Shown: positions 1 through 8,791 of the stretch, piece after piece | Position numbering within the stretch: position 1 is the stretch's first letter | How the letters are laid out: the number at the start of each line of letters is the position of its first letter | Assembly (NCBI GenBank): GCA_025210455.1 | Contig: JAOARQ010000002.1 | Location: 1 to 64,000, forward strand | Direction: 5' to 3' | DNA from: Pelagimonas sp. | GTDB lineage: Bacteria; Pseudomonadota; Alphaproteobacteria; Rhodobacterales; Rhodobacteraceae | Length of the DNA: 64,000 bases | Program-made: the position numbers and the translations under genes | The notes under the pieces: generated by a model | What the model saw: the letters and a program-made list of their open reading frames with translations, nothing else | Database searches by the model: none | What the model was told of the DNA's origin: nothing

Positions 1-282
1 GGGCATCTTCGGGCGATTCCGGTCTAAGGGTTGTCTTTTAATGTGGGGCAAACGAATTGCGCGAATTGCGCCGCCATGCTCCCCGGTCTAAGCTGCTGAG
101 AGCAGGCTAAATAAACGTCCCACCAGCGCTGTCTAAACGCAATAATCGGCGAAACCCCAAGATTTATTGGCCCTTTTGCTACCCTGCACAACCGACCGGA
201 TTTTTTGCTAAAAAACTGTCACTTTTTGTGAAAAGAGGTCTTGCACCCCCCCGCCGCTTTAAGTAAAAACCGCCACACAAGT
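1..282. other. Intergenic region upstream of tRNA-Gln
   Basis: I see no supportable gene in this stretch. It contains a tandem pair of the 9-mer GAATTGCGC (54-62 and 63-71) and two copies of the 10-mer CCGGTCTAAG (19-28 and 83-92). Towards its 3' end lies the promoter of the tRNA gene. It is probably ancestral chromosome, because the mobile element begins inside the tRNA. Confidence 0.6.
241..269 (+). promoter_or_regulatory. Sigma70-type promoter of tRNA-Gln
   Basis: A -35 box TTGCAC (241-246) is followed by a 17-bp spacer and a -10 box TAAAAA (264-269). This puts the transcription start near 276, just before the mature tRNA 5' end at 283. The integrase start lies only 6 nt after the tRNA CCA end, so this promoter may also feed the integrase. 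Confidence 0.6.
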
Positions 283-357
283 TGGGGTGTAGCCAAGTGG
301 TAAGGCACCGGTTTTTGGTACCGCGCACCGTAGGTTCGAATCCTACCACCCCAGCCA
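283..357 (+). tRNA. tRNA-Gln (anticodon TTG), integration site of the island
   Basis: The sequence folds as a tRNA with encoded CCA end (355-357). The acceptor stem TGGGGTG (283-289) pairs with CACCCCA (347-353) and the discriminator is G354. The T arm is GTAGG/CCTAC (330-334, 342-346) and the anticodon TTG is at 315-317. The anticodon stem pairs at 309-312/320-323, but its top position (C308-C324) is a C:C mismatch. The last part of the gene (339-357) is duplicated at 15655-15673, which identifies it as the attachment site. Confidence 0.95.
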
Positions 358-360
358 CTT
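339..360. repeat. attL: 22-bp direct repeat at the tRNA 3' end
   Basis: The 22 bases from the T loop through CCA plus CTT (339-360) recur exactly at 15655-15676. An integrase gene lies immediately inside the left copy. This is the usual arrangement of a tyrosine-recombinase element inserted in a tRNA 3' end, where the copy carried by the element restores the tRNA. Confidence 0.9.
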
Positions 361-363
361 TCC

Positions 364-2580
364 ATGAAAAGTCGAGAAAATAAGAGCTTTCCCAAGCTCA
401 TCTTAGACAATGTGTCTCAGTCGACCGAAACTGTGACACAGGGTGTAACACAATCCGTTGCGCACTATGCGCGCAAGCGCTCCGACTCGTCCCATCAGAA
501 ACCAAAACACTGCGCCGGCCCTTACCTCATGCGAAGGGGCCGGGTTTTCTATTTCCGCAAACGCCTACCCAGGGCGCTATCAAACTTACAATCAAACTCA
601 TTTCTCTGCCTTTCCCTGCGTACCGACCTCCCGCTCGACGCCGTGAAACGAGCCGCAAGGCTCCTCACGGTCTGCGAGCGAATGGAGAAAGAAATCGTGG
701 ACGCCCTTAACTCTCAAGACCTGAGCCCCGCTGACACCAAAGCACTGCTGACTGAAGCTCTCCGAGCGGAACTGGCACGGATCCTGGCAGAACAAAGCAG
801 CATGGGCAGCTTGACCGATGAAGACGCAGATAAACGCATTGAAGAGCTCGAAGCAGAGAACAACAGGCTGCGCCGCGCTGCCCGGCGCGAGAACTGGATG
901 GAAGTTCAGGAGTTGCTGGAAAAGGCCAGCAGCATGATCGGCCTTACCCTGCCCGGTCCGCTTTCCCCGGATCTTGGCCGCCAGGTCACAACCCTCAAGC
1001 GTCGCATCAACGATATCGAGAGCGATGTGACCGAAGGAGACGATATCCGCACCGCATGCCGCCCGCTGCTCAACGATCACGATATCAAAGACTTCGACAA
1101 ATTCGTGCAGGAACCCATCCTGCTTTCGCAGGCTTGGGCGCAGACCCGGAAAAATTACCCAAACCCTTCGATGCAGGGCAATATCAATGCGCTTGAGAAA
1201 CTCACACTGGAGTTCTTCGGGGACATTCCTGTCACCGCGATCACCAAGGACAGGCAAAAAGCGTTCTTCGCCTGGGAAGCCAGGTTGCCCCGCAGCCAGG
1301 GTCGCGCTCATGGAAAGAACCGTTTCAACAAGGATGGCCAGACAATCCTGAAAGCAACCGAGATTTCCACCGCCGATGCTCACGACCTCATGGTGACTGA
1401 AGAAATCAGGGAGCGGAGCGACATCTCAGTCGCAGAAAAACGAGCAATCCTTGCAGACAAACTGGTTCCGCGTCGCACGATGACGACCATCAGGCGAGAT
1501 CGGGATGGGCTGAACCGCCTGTTCAAGAGCGTCAGGGAGCTTGGCGTCAATCCGCCGGAAGCACTCTCTTACAAGGAGGTTGAGAAACATGTTAAGGATC
1601 AGGCGCCGGATGACGAGCTATACGTGCGTGTGACCAAACCCAAGATTCGCATGCCCTGGACAGAGGAACGGCTCGCAAGGTTTTTGACTTCACCAATCTA
1701 CACCGGGTGCCTGTCCGAACACCGCCGCTGGAAACGCGGATCCCTGATCATACGTGACGCGACTTACTGGGTTCCACTTATCGTTCTGACCATTGGATCG
1801 CGTATCGAGGAAATCCTGCTGATGAAACGCAGCGATATCCGGTATCGCAACAGCCACTACTGCTTCGCCATCGGAACGGGTCCGGAACAACCAGGCAAGA
1901 CCGAAGACAGCAAGCGCGTCATCCCCGTGCCTCAGCTCCTCCTGGATCTCGGGTTTGTCGAGTGGTTTCATGCGCTGTCCGATGACCATGGAATTCTTCT
2001 CTTTCCCGAGGCTGCGCGACGGACAACCAGCGGTGACGTGACGAGCGCATTTGGGAAACATCTGCGTCGCATCCTCGATCACCTCGGGCTCGGGGATTTT
2101 GACGAGGACTTCTATGCCATGCGGAAAACTCTTTCGAGCATGCTGAATTCTGCGCATGTTTCGGATGGTCAGCGCCAAGCAATCGCCGGTCACCGGCACG
2201 GAACAATACTGAATATCCATTATACGGCTCACCACACGAAAGATCTGAAAGACGCTGTCGACAAGGCAGATTTCAAACTTGAAATCAGCCGTCGGCGCCA
2301 ATATGGCTTCCCGGTGATCAAATCCTGCAACCTGGCCAGCGCTGCTGTCCTGACGGTTGACGTTACTCTGGGCGACAATGGAGAGGCTGCTACTGTATCC
2401 GTCTACGACAATGAAGCATCCGAACCAGTTTTTAATTTTGTTCGGAGCAATAACACTACAATCCAGGAATTGAGGTCCGTGGCATGCAAGCTTCGTGAGA
2501 TCCTGTCTCAGCGCCCGCTGGCGTTGCCCAAAAATAGCCTGAAGCGAGCAGCATTCGAACATCTTCAGGCCCTGGCATAA
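364..2580 (+). CDS. int: Site-specific tyrosine recombinase (integrase)
   Basis: This enzyme would integrate and excise the island at tRNA-Gln. The 738-residue protein has an N-terminal segment around residues 50-85 (CAGPYLMRRGRVFYFRKRLP) typical of large alphaproteobacterial integrases. A coiled charged stretch follows near 150-170, and a C-terminal catalytic domain completes it. I place the catalytic residues at R480 (GSRIEEIL), R587 (YAMRKTL, where Y584 replaces the usual His), H610 (AGHRHG) and nucleophile Y620 (NIHYT). The first ATG lies 6 nt after the tRNA CCA and has no clear ribosome binding site. A downstream start is possible, because the related remnant at attR has a stop at codon 5. 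The gene is tail-to-tail with the helicase gene. Confidence 0.93.
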   Translation: MKSRENKSFPKLILDNVSQSTETVTQGVTQSVAHYARKRSDSSHQKPKHCAGPYLMRRGRVFYFRKRLPRALSNLQSNSFLCLSLRTDLPLDAVKRAARLLTVCERMEKEIVDALNSQDLSPADTKALLTEALRAELARILAEQSSMGSLTDEDADKRIEELEAENNRLRRAARRENWMEVQELLEKASSMIGLTLPGPLSPDLGRQVTTLKRRINDIESDVTEGDDIRTACRPLLNDHDIKDFDKFVQEPILLSQAWAQTRKNYPNPSMQGNINALEKLTLEFFGDIPVTAITKDRQKAFFAWEARLPRSQGRAHGKNRFNKDGQTILKATEISTADAHDLMVTEEIRERSDISVAEKRAILADKLVPRRTMTTIRRDRDGLNRLFKSVRELGVNPPEALSYKEVEKHVKDQAPDDELYVRVTKPKIRMPWTEERLARFLTSPIYTGCLSEHRRWKRGSLIIRDATYWVPLIVLTIGSRIEEILLMKRSDIRYRNSHYCFAIGTGPEQPGKTEDSKRVIPVPQLLLDLGFVEWFHALSDDHGILLFPEAARRTTSGDVTSAFGKHLRRILDHLGLGDFDEDFYAMRKTLSSMLNSAHVSDGQRQAIAGHRHGTILNIHYTAHHTKDLKDAVDKADFKLEISRRRQYGFPVIKSCNLASAAVLTVDVTLGDNGEAATVSVYDNEASEPVFNFVRSNNTTIQELRSVACKLREILSQRPLALPKNSLKRAAFEHLQALA
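411..452. promoter_or_regulatory. Candidate integrase arm-binding sites near attL
   Basis: Three related 9-mers lie 50-90 bp from the attL core: TGAGACACA on the minus strand (411-419), TGTGACACA (432-440) and TGTAACACA (444-452). A fourth copy, TGTGACACA, lies 81 bp inside attR at 15566-15574. Repeats near both ends of an integrase element are what arm-type sites look like. The assignment is inference, and here they overlap the integrase reading frame. Confidence 0.4.
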
Positions 2581-2782
2581 AAATCTTGAGGACTTTGGTG
2601 CCTTCGCGCATCAAAGCCCCAGGCCCGAAAGCTATTCTTTAGCGTGTTCCCTTCATAGAAATCGGATCCTACACCTCTAAACTGCCGGAAGAGCATCATC
2701 TCACACAATGCGACGTCGCGCACTCTTGAGCTGGAACCCAAGCGCACAATTAGCAGGTACCATGCCCCCTCTTTGCGTCAAA
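2581..2782. other. Convergent intergenic region with weak inverted repeat
   Basis: This 200-bp spacer separates the integrase from the helicase, which run tail to tail. It contains an imperfect hairpin near 2595-2617 (CTTTG-GTGC against GCAT-CAAAG) without a clear T tract. I see no gene here. Confidence 0.4.
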
Positions 2783-5700
2783 TCAGGGAAAATCAATGCC
2801 CTTGAGAGAATTGAGAGCTACGCCCGCGCGAACATCGGCCTGCACAGCCTCGATCGGATCTTCAGCGCCAGCCGAGAAGCTCTCTCTCATCTCTTCGCAT
2901 GCATGAAATGAAAGCACTCGTGATTGAGATCTGGTTTCTTGACGAAGAATTGCGTGATGACGATCATGGTCTCCCATTTTTACCATCCTTTGCAGCATTG
3001 AAACGATCTCCGGCACGGCAATACCTTCTTCAAGTTCGCGCCGTTCAAAGACCTGCCCGAGCAAGCTGCAAAGGAACCCGATGTCTGGCAGAATGCGAAT
3101 TGCAAACCGGCGAGCACGTTGAGCCGTACTGGAATTGGCCGCAGGCCGCTTTTTCTTGATTTCATTAGAAATTACAAAGCCATGTGCGAAGGACTGAATG
3201 TCGACGAGAGTTTTCCCTGAGCACCACATTTCAACCATGGTTTTGATAGCTTCGACCACAGGCCCGACGGCAGCAGCTTGGTCAGGATGATCCTTCCATG
3301 CGCGGCCAAAAACAGTCTCCAAAGAGTTCGACCGAACAGATAGTAATAGGTCCTGCGGACTATGCACGATGGTATCAAGTAGCCAGGAAACCCAGTCTGA
3401 GGTCTTTGTCGATGCCAGCGGGGCGATCGAGATTGCCAAATGCAGCCGCTCAACAAGTGCCGGAGGAACCCCATTCCTGACCGCCAGCTCGTTTTGCCAG
3501 TCGGTAACGGGTGGATCTGTCAAACGCGCGGCGGCAGCCTCAAGCGCATTCCTCCTGGACTCCAGCCAGACATCTGCAAGTGCTTCGCTTTCTACCCTTC
3601 GAATATGGTATCCAAGCGATGACCTGGCCACAGTTTCAAAGCCTGATTTTCCATCATCCGTGACGGCACGCAGTCTTCGGATCATTGCCTGAGTTCGTGG
3701 ATCCGACTCCACATCAGTTTCGATTTGATCGAGCAGTAGGGCAATCGGATCATGAACCACATCGCATGCATCTTGTTCTGAAAAAACAGTTGGAAGCGGT
3801 GCCTGTTCTGATCCGAAGCTCACATTAGTCAGATCGACGGGGATGATGTCTGCTGGAACTACAATGGCGATCCCTGTCGCCGCATATGCTGCACGTCCTG
3901 CCCGGCCAAGCGCATTCAGGATCTCATGGGGCTTTAGATCTTTGCGAGGGTTTCCATCTGGATCATCCTCGACGCTTCTATCGGTGCCAGCAAGGATCAC
4001 AACATCACACGGTAGGTTCAATCCCTGAGCAATCGTAGATGTCGCAGCGATGACGCTGAGACCCAAAGAGTCATTGCCGGAGCGCCCATGAGCACGAAAA
4101 ACACTTTCGGTAAGTTGCCGCTCAGAGGGGAGCAAATCGCCATTGTGCACGGCTCCTCGTCGGTTGGCAGGTGAAAATGCGGCCTCAGGAGTTCCGACAT
4201 CTGCAAGGATGGCATCCATCAAGGCGGATTGTTGGTCATCAAGCGGAATATTTGCTGGATCGAGCAGGCCGTCGATACTCTTTGCGATACTGCCGCAACC
4301 ACGTGTGTCCTGGCAAAAAACTATCACCCTTTTTCCGGACGCGGCGAATTCTGCAGCAATCTGAGCAGCCACTATGTTGCGATTTGATGTTAAGCGATTG
4401 TTTGAGTTTAATTTCAAAGGAGGCGCAGAGTCAGACAGTGGTCGAACGGTCAACTTTTCTTTTCGTTGCGGGTGCCACCCAGCGATCAGCGAAAACAAGC
4501 CATAGGGGCGTGCAGGCACGGATTTGCTGTGTGCTTCCATGGCCAAAGTGGCTGCCTCAAAAACCTCTTTGCTATCGTAGATTACACATGAACGAAGCTG
4601 TCGAGTCGGCTTCCAGGGATCGTTGAATTCCTTCACGTCTTTTCCAGTTGCGCTGACCAGCCAGTTTTTGATCTGTTCTCCATTTGAGACCATCGCGGAA
4701 AGCAGAAGAAGGTCTGCATCAGGGCACCGGACAAGAAAGGTCATCAGCGCGAGCATGGAATCAATCGCTCGACCATCTGCTGATGTTAGTTTTTCTGCCT
4801 GTGATGCACCAATCAGATGGAATTCATCGAACACGAGCAATCCAACATTCTCAAAGAGCTCGGGGGCCGCACCAAGGAGCGCAAGGCACCGCTCAGGCGT
4901 CATAACCGAGAGAGAAGGCAATCGGTCGCCGAGCTCCACGAGCTCAAGGTCTTCTACGCTCTTTGGATCCAGATGCCCGACCTCATCGGAGAGATCTGTT
5001 TCAATCTGGTCGCACAGCGCGTGCGTCGGAGCGAGATAAACAACGCTTTTATTGGTGCAACGTGCTGCGGCAATTTTCAATACTGATAGGGTGGTCTTCC
5101 CAGAACCTGTTGGAGAAGTCATGACCATGGATTGGCCACAGTCGAGGTAGCCAGATGCAATGGCACTCTGGTGGTTCGACCAGAGGAACGGACGTCCTCG
5201 GCTCTGTGTCTCCAACCAGCTCTTCCATTCCGCAGGCTCGGCACCTTTCGGGGAGGGGATTCTCACAAGCATGGCGGAGCGAACGCTGCCAACAAGGCGC
5301 AATATCAGTTTTGCAAGGTGGTGAGGACCCGCAAACTGCATATGCAGAGGCCCTACCAGCCTCTCCGACAGGCCATCCTCTGTAGTTGAGGAAAGCTCAA
5401 CAACTCGATCGAGAACGCTTGTAACTGCGGCCTCTTCCCCTACCTCACCATACGCTCCCCCCAGGGCCTCATTTGCGAGAATCTGAAGCACACGAGAGCA
5501 TTCTCGATAGAGAAGATCTGTGGCTGTTTCTCGGCTGTCGTTTGCAGGGATCCGGTCGGCATCCAAATCACGCTCCGCAAGCTTGCTCAGTTCACTTCGT
5601 GCAAGCTCACGCACCGACAGGATCAGTGACCGCCGAACCGGACTGTCTTCTCCTTTCGCTCTGAGCCGCATTGCGGCTTCCGCAGCATCCGCAGTTCTTT

Positions 5701-6064
5701 CCGCAATCAGAAACAGGAGGGTGCTGGATAGCGCGGAATCAATTGCATCGCTCGTAAGAAGTGTAGGGAGATCCTTTCTTCGCTCTACGACCTGAGCAAT
5801 AATCTGGTGCGCGCTGGCCGCGACAAATGCTGCAGCCCGAGTTTGATCCGGCTGAAGACCCAAAGCAACGTAGGCTTCAAAGGTAGCGGCCAGGCGGCGA
5901 ACCCGATCAAGAGTTGCATCTATCTCCGCACCTTCCTGCGCTTGAATTCGAGCAGTGGCCAAAATGACGTGCGCTTCGGTAAGCAGCTCATCCAAGACTT
6001 CCGGGTTAAGCCCCGGGAGCGCTGGAGCTTCTTTCAAGAGTTTCCTGGAACTGGCATCAAACAT
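2783..6064 (-). CDS. Large SF2 DEAD/DEAH helicase, HamB-like (Hachiman-like defence)
   Basis: This is a 1093-residue superfamily 2 helicase, probably the motor of a two-gene anti-phage system with the nuclease-like protein just upstream. The N-terminal 300 residues are helical and unrecognised. Then come Walker A (TSPTGSGKT, 316-324), DEFH (413-416), motif V (ATSTIAQGLNLP, near 674-685) and motif VI (NALGRAGRAA, 717-726), a Ski2/HamB-like set. I chose the ATG at 6064 because GGAGG precedes it and it overlaps the upstream stop by 8 nt (ATGTTTGA), which implies translational coupling; a longer frame to 6196 would lie inside the upstream gene. The Hachiman assignment rests on size, gene order and motifs. 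Another nuclease-helicase pair is possible. Confidence 0.7.
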   Translation of the reverse strand: MFDASSRKLLKEAPALPGLNPEVLDELLTEAHVILATARIQAQEGAEIDATLDRVRRLAATFEAYVALGLQPDQTRAAAFVAASAHQIIAQVVERRKDLPTLLTSDAIDSALSSTLLFLIAERTADAAEAAMRLRAKGEDSPVRRSLILSVRELARSELSKLAERDLDADRIPANDSRETATDLLYRECSRVLQILANEALGGAYGEVGEEAAVTSVLDRVVELSSTTEDGLSERLVGPLHMQFAGPHHLAKLILRLVGSVRSAMLVRIPSPKGAEPAEWKSWLETQSRGRPFLWSNHQSAIASGYLDCGQSMVMTSPTGSGKTTLSVLKIAAARCTNKSVVYLAPTHALCDQIETDLSDEVGHLDPKSVEDLELVELGDRLPSLSVMTPERCLALLGAAPELFENVGLLVFDEFHLIGASQAEKLTSADGRAIDSMLALMTFLVRCPDADLLLLSAMVSNGEQIKNWLVSATGKDVKEFNDPWKPTRQLRSCVIYDSKEVFEAATLAMEAHSKSVPARPYGLFSLIAGWHPQRKEKLTVRPLSDSAPPLKLNSNNRLTSNRNIVAAQIAAEFAASGKRVIVFCQDTRGCGSIAKSIDGLLDPANIPLDDQQSALMDAILADVGTPEAAFSPANRRGAVHNGDLLPSERQLTESVFRAHGRSGNDSLGLSVIAATSTIAQGLNLPCDVVILAGTDRSVEDDPDGNPRKDLKPHEILNALGRAGRAAYAATGIAIVVPADIIPVDLTNVSFGSEQAPLPTVFSEQDACDVVHDPIALLLDQIETDVESDPRTQAMIRRLRAVTDDGKSGFETVARSSLGYHIRRVESEALADVWLESRRNALEAAAARLTDPPVTDWQNELAVRNGVPPALVERLHLAISIAPLASTKTSDWVSWLLDTIVHSPQDLLLSVRSNSLETVFGRAWKDHPDQAAAVGPVVEAIKTMVEMWCSGKTLVDIQSFAHGFVISNEIKKKRPAANSSTAQRARRFAIRILPDIGFLCSLLGQVFERRELEEGIAVPEIVSMLQRMVKMGDHDRHHAILRQETRSQSRVLSFHACEEMRESFSAGAEDPIEAVQADVRAGVALNSLKGIDFP

Positions 6065-6938
6065 GTTTGCCTCCCGCATGCTCTGTGATCTCATGCACTC
6101 GATTGATGACGACGGCTGCCAACTCTCCCAAGCCAATGCGAACATCGTCAAATGGCAGGATGCTACCCATTCGGGTTTCGACGATGCCAGGAGCAACGTC
6201 TTGGAATCCCTTTAGAACGTGCTCAAAACTCCCGTCGCGCCGTATTTTCTCGCTGGTTGCAACGGAAACACGAAATTGCCGAGATTCTTCCCACAGGGCC
6301 TCATCTACAATTGCTTCGGCCCGCTCCTCATCACCACCGGCGACACGGCTCACCAAAGTGGTTAGATCGGCGAGGATTTCATCATCACGTTCCCCGGCAC
6401 GGATCGATTTGATCTCCTTCCAGACACTACGTGTGATGAGCGACCTTGGTGCGGTCGATGCCTTGTCTTCGCAGAGAACAATTCTTTGCAGCGCATCATT
6501 TTCCGCATTCATTTCAATAATGAATCCATCGAAACCCTTATCCGCGCTTCTGACGTGCGGGGGAGTTTGAGTTCCATTTGGGATGCTCAATCGCGCTGCA
6601 ATCCATGAAAGATGCTGAAAAAGCAGCCCATCCCGGCGTTCGACTTCCTTCGCTGCCATTTTTTCAGCCGTCTCTTTTTCTTCCTGAGATCCGGACTTCA
6701 TCATCTCGACATACTTTGGATCCGGTGCTGTGAGTTTCCGGATCACATTCTCAGCCACTCGACCACGAGATGGCCTGATCTTTGTTTCGAGTTCCTCAAT
6801 GACGTTCTGTGCGTTTCTTTCCTGGCGGAGATAGAGATACGCGAGTGCATCAATCAGTTGCGAGGCGAACGGGTCTCCTATTGACCACTCACTCAAATTA
6901 CACTCCGCAGACTCACAAGAGCTGAATTGGATTGGCAT
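6057..6938 (-). CDS. PD-(D/E)XK-like nuclease, HamA-like partner of the helicase
   Basis: This 293-residue protein lies directly upstream of the large helicase and overlaps it by 8 nt. A KGFDGF segment with D137 followed by CEDKA (E157-x-K159) fits the D...ExK active site of PD-(D/E)XK nucleases. HamA of Hachiman systems has comparable size and a similar motif. The N-terminal third is helical and charged. The start has a good ribosome binding site (TGGAGGG, 5-6 nt before ATG). I infer a nuclease activated by the helicase. The family match is moderate, since other HamA motifs are not obvious to me. Confidence 0.55.
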   Translation of the reverse strand: MPIQFSSCESAECNLSEWSIGDPFASQLIDALAYLYLRQERNAQNVIEELETKIRPSRGRVAENVIRKLTAPDPKYVEMMKSGSQEEKETAEKMAAKEVERRDGLLFQHLSWIAARLSIPNGTQTPPHVRSADKGFDGFIIEMNAENDALQRIVLCEDKASTAPRSLITRSVWKEIKSIRAGERDDEILADLTTLVSRVAGGDEERAEAIVDEALWEESRQFRVSVATSEKIRRDGSFEHVLKGFQDVAPGIVETRMGSILPFDDVRIGLGELAAVVINRVHEITEHAGGKHV

Positions 6939-7022
6939 AATGCCCTCCAGATTTTTTCTGATGCGACTTTGTTCGGTTGAACTACCTGCTTAGAAGACAG
7001 ATTTATGGGACGGTCGAAGGAC

Positions 7023-8336
7023 CTACACCGAAAGTTGCAACGTTTCGAATGATTGATAGAGAGCTGGAAGATTTGCGTGAGAGACCCGAAATTGGTTTCT
7101 CTTCTTCTGCTTGCCGTTCTCAACCTTCACTGCTGGATCAAGATAGACACTGCCCTGGCTGATGAGCCGCATAAACCTGAAGAAATCAGTCCCCTGGCCA
7201 AGCTGAACTCTATCGGCGTACTGGTATTGCCTCGGGTTGCCGGATGACAGCGCAGGAAGGTAGGCCGCTTGAGCATGCTTGCGATTCCAGTGGTTGAGCA
7301 GGTTCTTGAACTCCCAGCCTGCAGCAACGCGGTCATCAGGGGCGACCAGCAAGATGCTCCCACCCATATCGTCAATCTTGCCTTTTTCCGTGTCGTATCC
7401 TTCAACGATCATCCGAACCGAAGTGCGGGCGTGCGCTTCGGATCCGTATTTGTAGATGCCGCCAAAGTTCCTGCGCCCCGGCCGCCCTTTTGTATCGTCG
7501 TAGCCGAAGTCATTCATAAACAGCGGGAAATTGTCAGCATACACGCCTGAGGTTGGCTCAGGGGTCATCAATGTGACTGGCGATTTCGCCTGAAAATTCA
7601 CGAAGTCCCTGACTGAATATTGCTTGATCTCCCATCCCATAAAGTCAGGTTCCGCGATACCGTTGGGGATAATCCCCAGTTCAGCTTCCAAGGTATATCC
7701 ACCACCATTCTGTGCGGAATACGGCCTGATTATCCCATCGGAGTGCAGTCTTTGCCCGGCAATCCAGCCTTTGCCGTGAACGTTCCGAAGGGTTTCCAGA
7801 AGAATTTCACGAGGATCGCGGCTGGCTGTGGTTGCCAGTCGGGTGATGTTCGAGAATACACCTTCCGACGGAAACTCATCCTGAGCGTCCAGCTCGGCGA
7901 CTACGTCAGAGTCATGGGCGTCTACGTAGCCATAAACGCGGCCCTCAGGGGAAACACCGAAGAACATCACCCTTCCTTCATCGCGGGACGCCATGAGGCC
8001 CTTCGGTGCATTTACAGCTTTCTGCAGAAAGCCTGACATCCTGACTTCGGGATATTTCGGGTAAAGAATGAGTTGAGCGTTGGGTGCTCGCCATGTCCCC
8101 TGGCTGTCTATCCAGAAGAACTCGACAGAAGCTTTGTCGCGCCGCCGGACAGCTCCAGCTTTTTCAGAAAAATCGGTATCGATATCACAATGCGGGATGA
8201 TGTTGAGCGCATCAAAGCCGCCACCAAGGTAAACTTGGTTCTTCGAGTTGTCATTTGGGGCAAGACGTTTCGCATAAAATCGCTTCGCCCCCGCGTCTTG
8301 CATTGCTGAAATAAGGTTGCTCAGGGAGGTGAACAT
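7023..8336 (-). CDS. MvaI/BcnI-family type II restriction endonuclease with N-terminal extension
   Basis: The C-terminal half carries the MvaI/BcnI signature: GGGYTLEAELGI (211-222) and EPDFMGWEIKQ (229-239), giving catalytic D231, E236 and K238, followed by a VTLMTPEP motif. MvaI and BcnI cut CCWGG and CCSGG. The Dcm-like methyltransferase and Vsr encoded just upstream favour CCWGG here (inference). At 437 residues it is far longer than MvaI or BcnI (about 240), because of a roughly 190-residue N-terminal region of unknown role. The start overlaps the end of vsr by 16 nt. It is third in the defence operon, 84 nt before the nuclease-like gene. Confidence 0.85.
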   Translation of the reverse strand: MFTSLSNLISAMQDAGAKRFYAKRLAPNDNSKNQVYLGGGFDALNIIPHCDIDTDFSEKAGAVRRRDKASVEFFWIDSQGTWRAPNAQLILYPKYPEVRMSGFLQKAVNAPKGLMASRDEGRVMFFGVSPEGRVYGYVDAHDSDVVAELDAQDEFPSEGVFSNITRLATTASRDPREILLETLRNVHGKGWIAGQRLHSDGIIRPYSAQNGGGYTLEAELGIIPNGIAEPDFMGWEIKQYSVRDFVNFQAKSPVTLMTPEPTSGVYADNFPLFMNDFGYDDTKGRPGRRNFGGIYKYGSEAHARTSVRMIVEGYDTEKGKIDDMGGSILLVAPDDRVAAGWEFKNLLNHWNRKHAQAAYLPALSSGNPRQYQYADRVQLGQGTDFFRFMRLISQGSVYLDPAVKVENGKQKKRNQFRVSHANLPALYQSFETLQLSV

Positions 8337-8791
8337 GAGTCGACGCCTCTGATTTCAAATAATTTTTCGTCAGAGGACAACCATTGGGAGAGAGAGTCAA
8401 TAACAGTTTCCAGATTGACTTTCTTTGAGCCACGGAGGGCGCATTCCCAGACCGTAGCGACCCTCCAGCCCATCGCCTGAAGCTCCTTTGCTGTTTTGAT
8501 GTCACGTGCTCTGTTCGAGGAAATTTTGCTTTCCCAGAAATCCCTTCGAGTGCGCGGTAACCGGAATAGATCGCAGTCATGACCATGGAAAAAGCACCCC
8601 CGCACATCAATCAGAGCGTTAAATCGGCGAAGGACAATGTCTGGTGTCCCAGGGAGCGACTTTTCATGAAGGCGAAAGCGAAAGCCGCGGGCATGAAGCC
8701 CGCGGCGGATCAAAAGTTCTGGCTTGGTGTTCTTGCTGCGAATAGCCGACATATTGCGGCTGCGGGTAGCTGGATCGTGAACGTCAGACAG
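8321..8791 (-). CDS. vsr: Very short patch repair endonuclease Vsr (apparent CTG start)
   Basis: Vsr nicks next to T:G mismatches formed when 5-methylcytosine in CCWGG deaminates, so it protects the host from the partner methyltransferase. The protein shows the family N-terminus [20 protein letters not shown], then [18 protein letters not shown] and WECALRG. The first ATG (8752) would delete the conserved [11 protein letters not shown] segment. In frame upstream there is no ATG, GTG or TTG before the methyltransferase region. A CTG at 8791, preceded by AAGGAGG at 6-nt spacing, gives a start equivalent to E. coli Vsr (M-x-DVHD). This start overlaps the methyltransferase stop by 8 nt. Length is 156 residues, as expected. 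Confidence 0.88.
   Translation of the reverse strand: MSDVHDPATRSRNMSAIRSKNTKPELLIRRGLHARGFRFRLHEKSLPGTPDIVLRRFNALIDVRGCFFHGHDCDLFRLPRTRRDFWESKISSNRARDIKTAKELQAMGWRVATVWECALRGSKKVNLETVIDSLSQWLSSDEKLFEIRGVDSCSPP

Noticed and set aside
1690-2562. Minus-strand open frame of 290 codons inside the integrase gene
   Set aside because: It is antisense to conserved integrase motifs and has no start signal.
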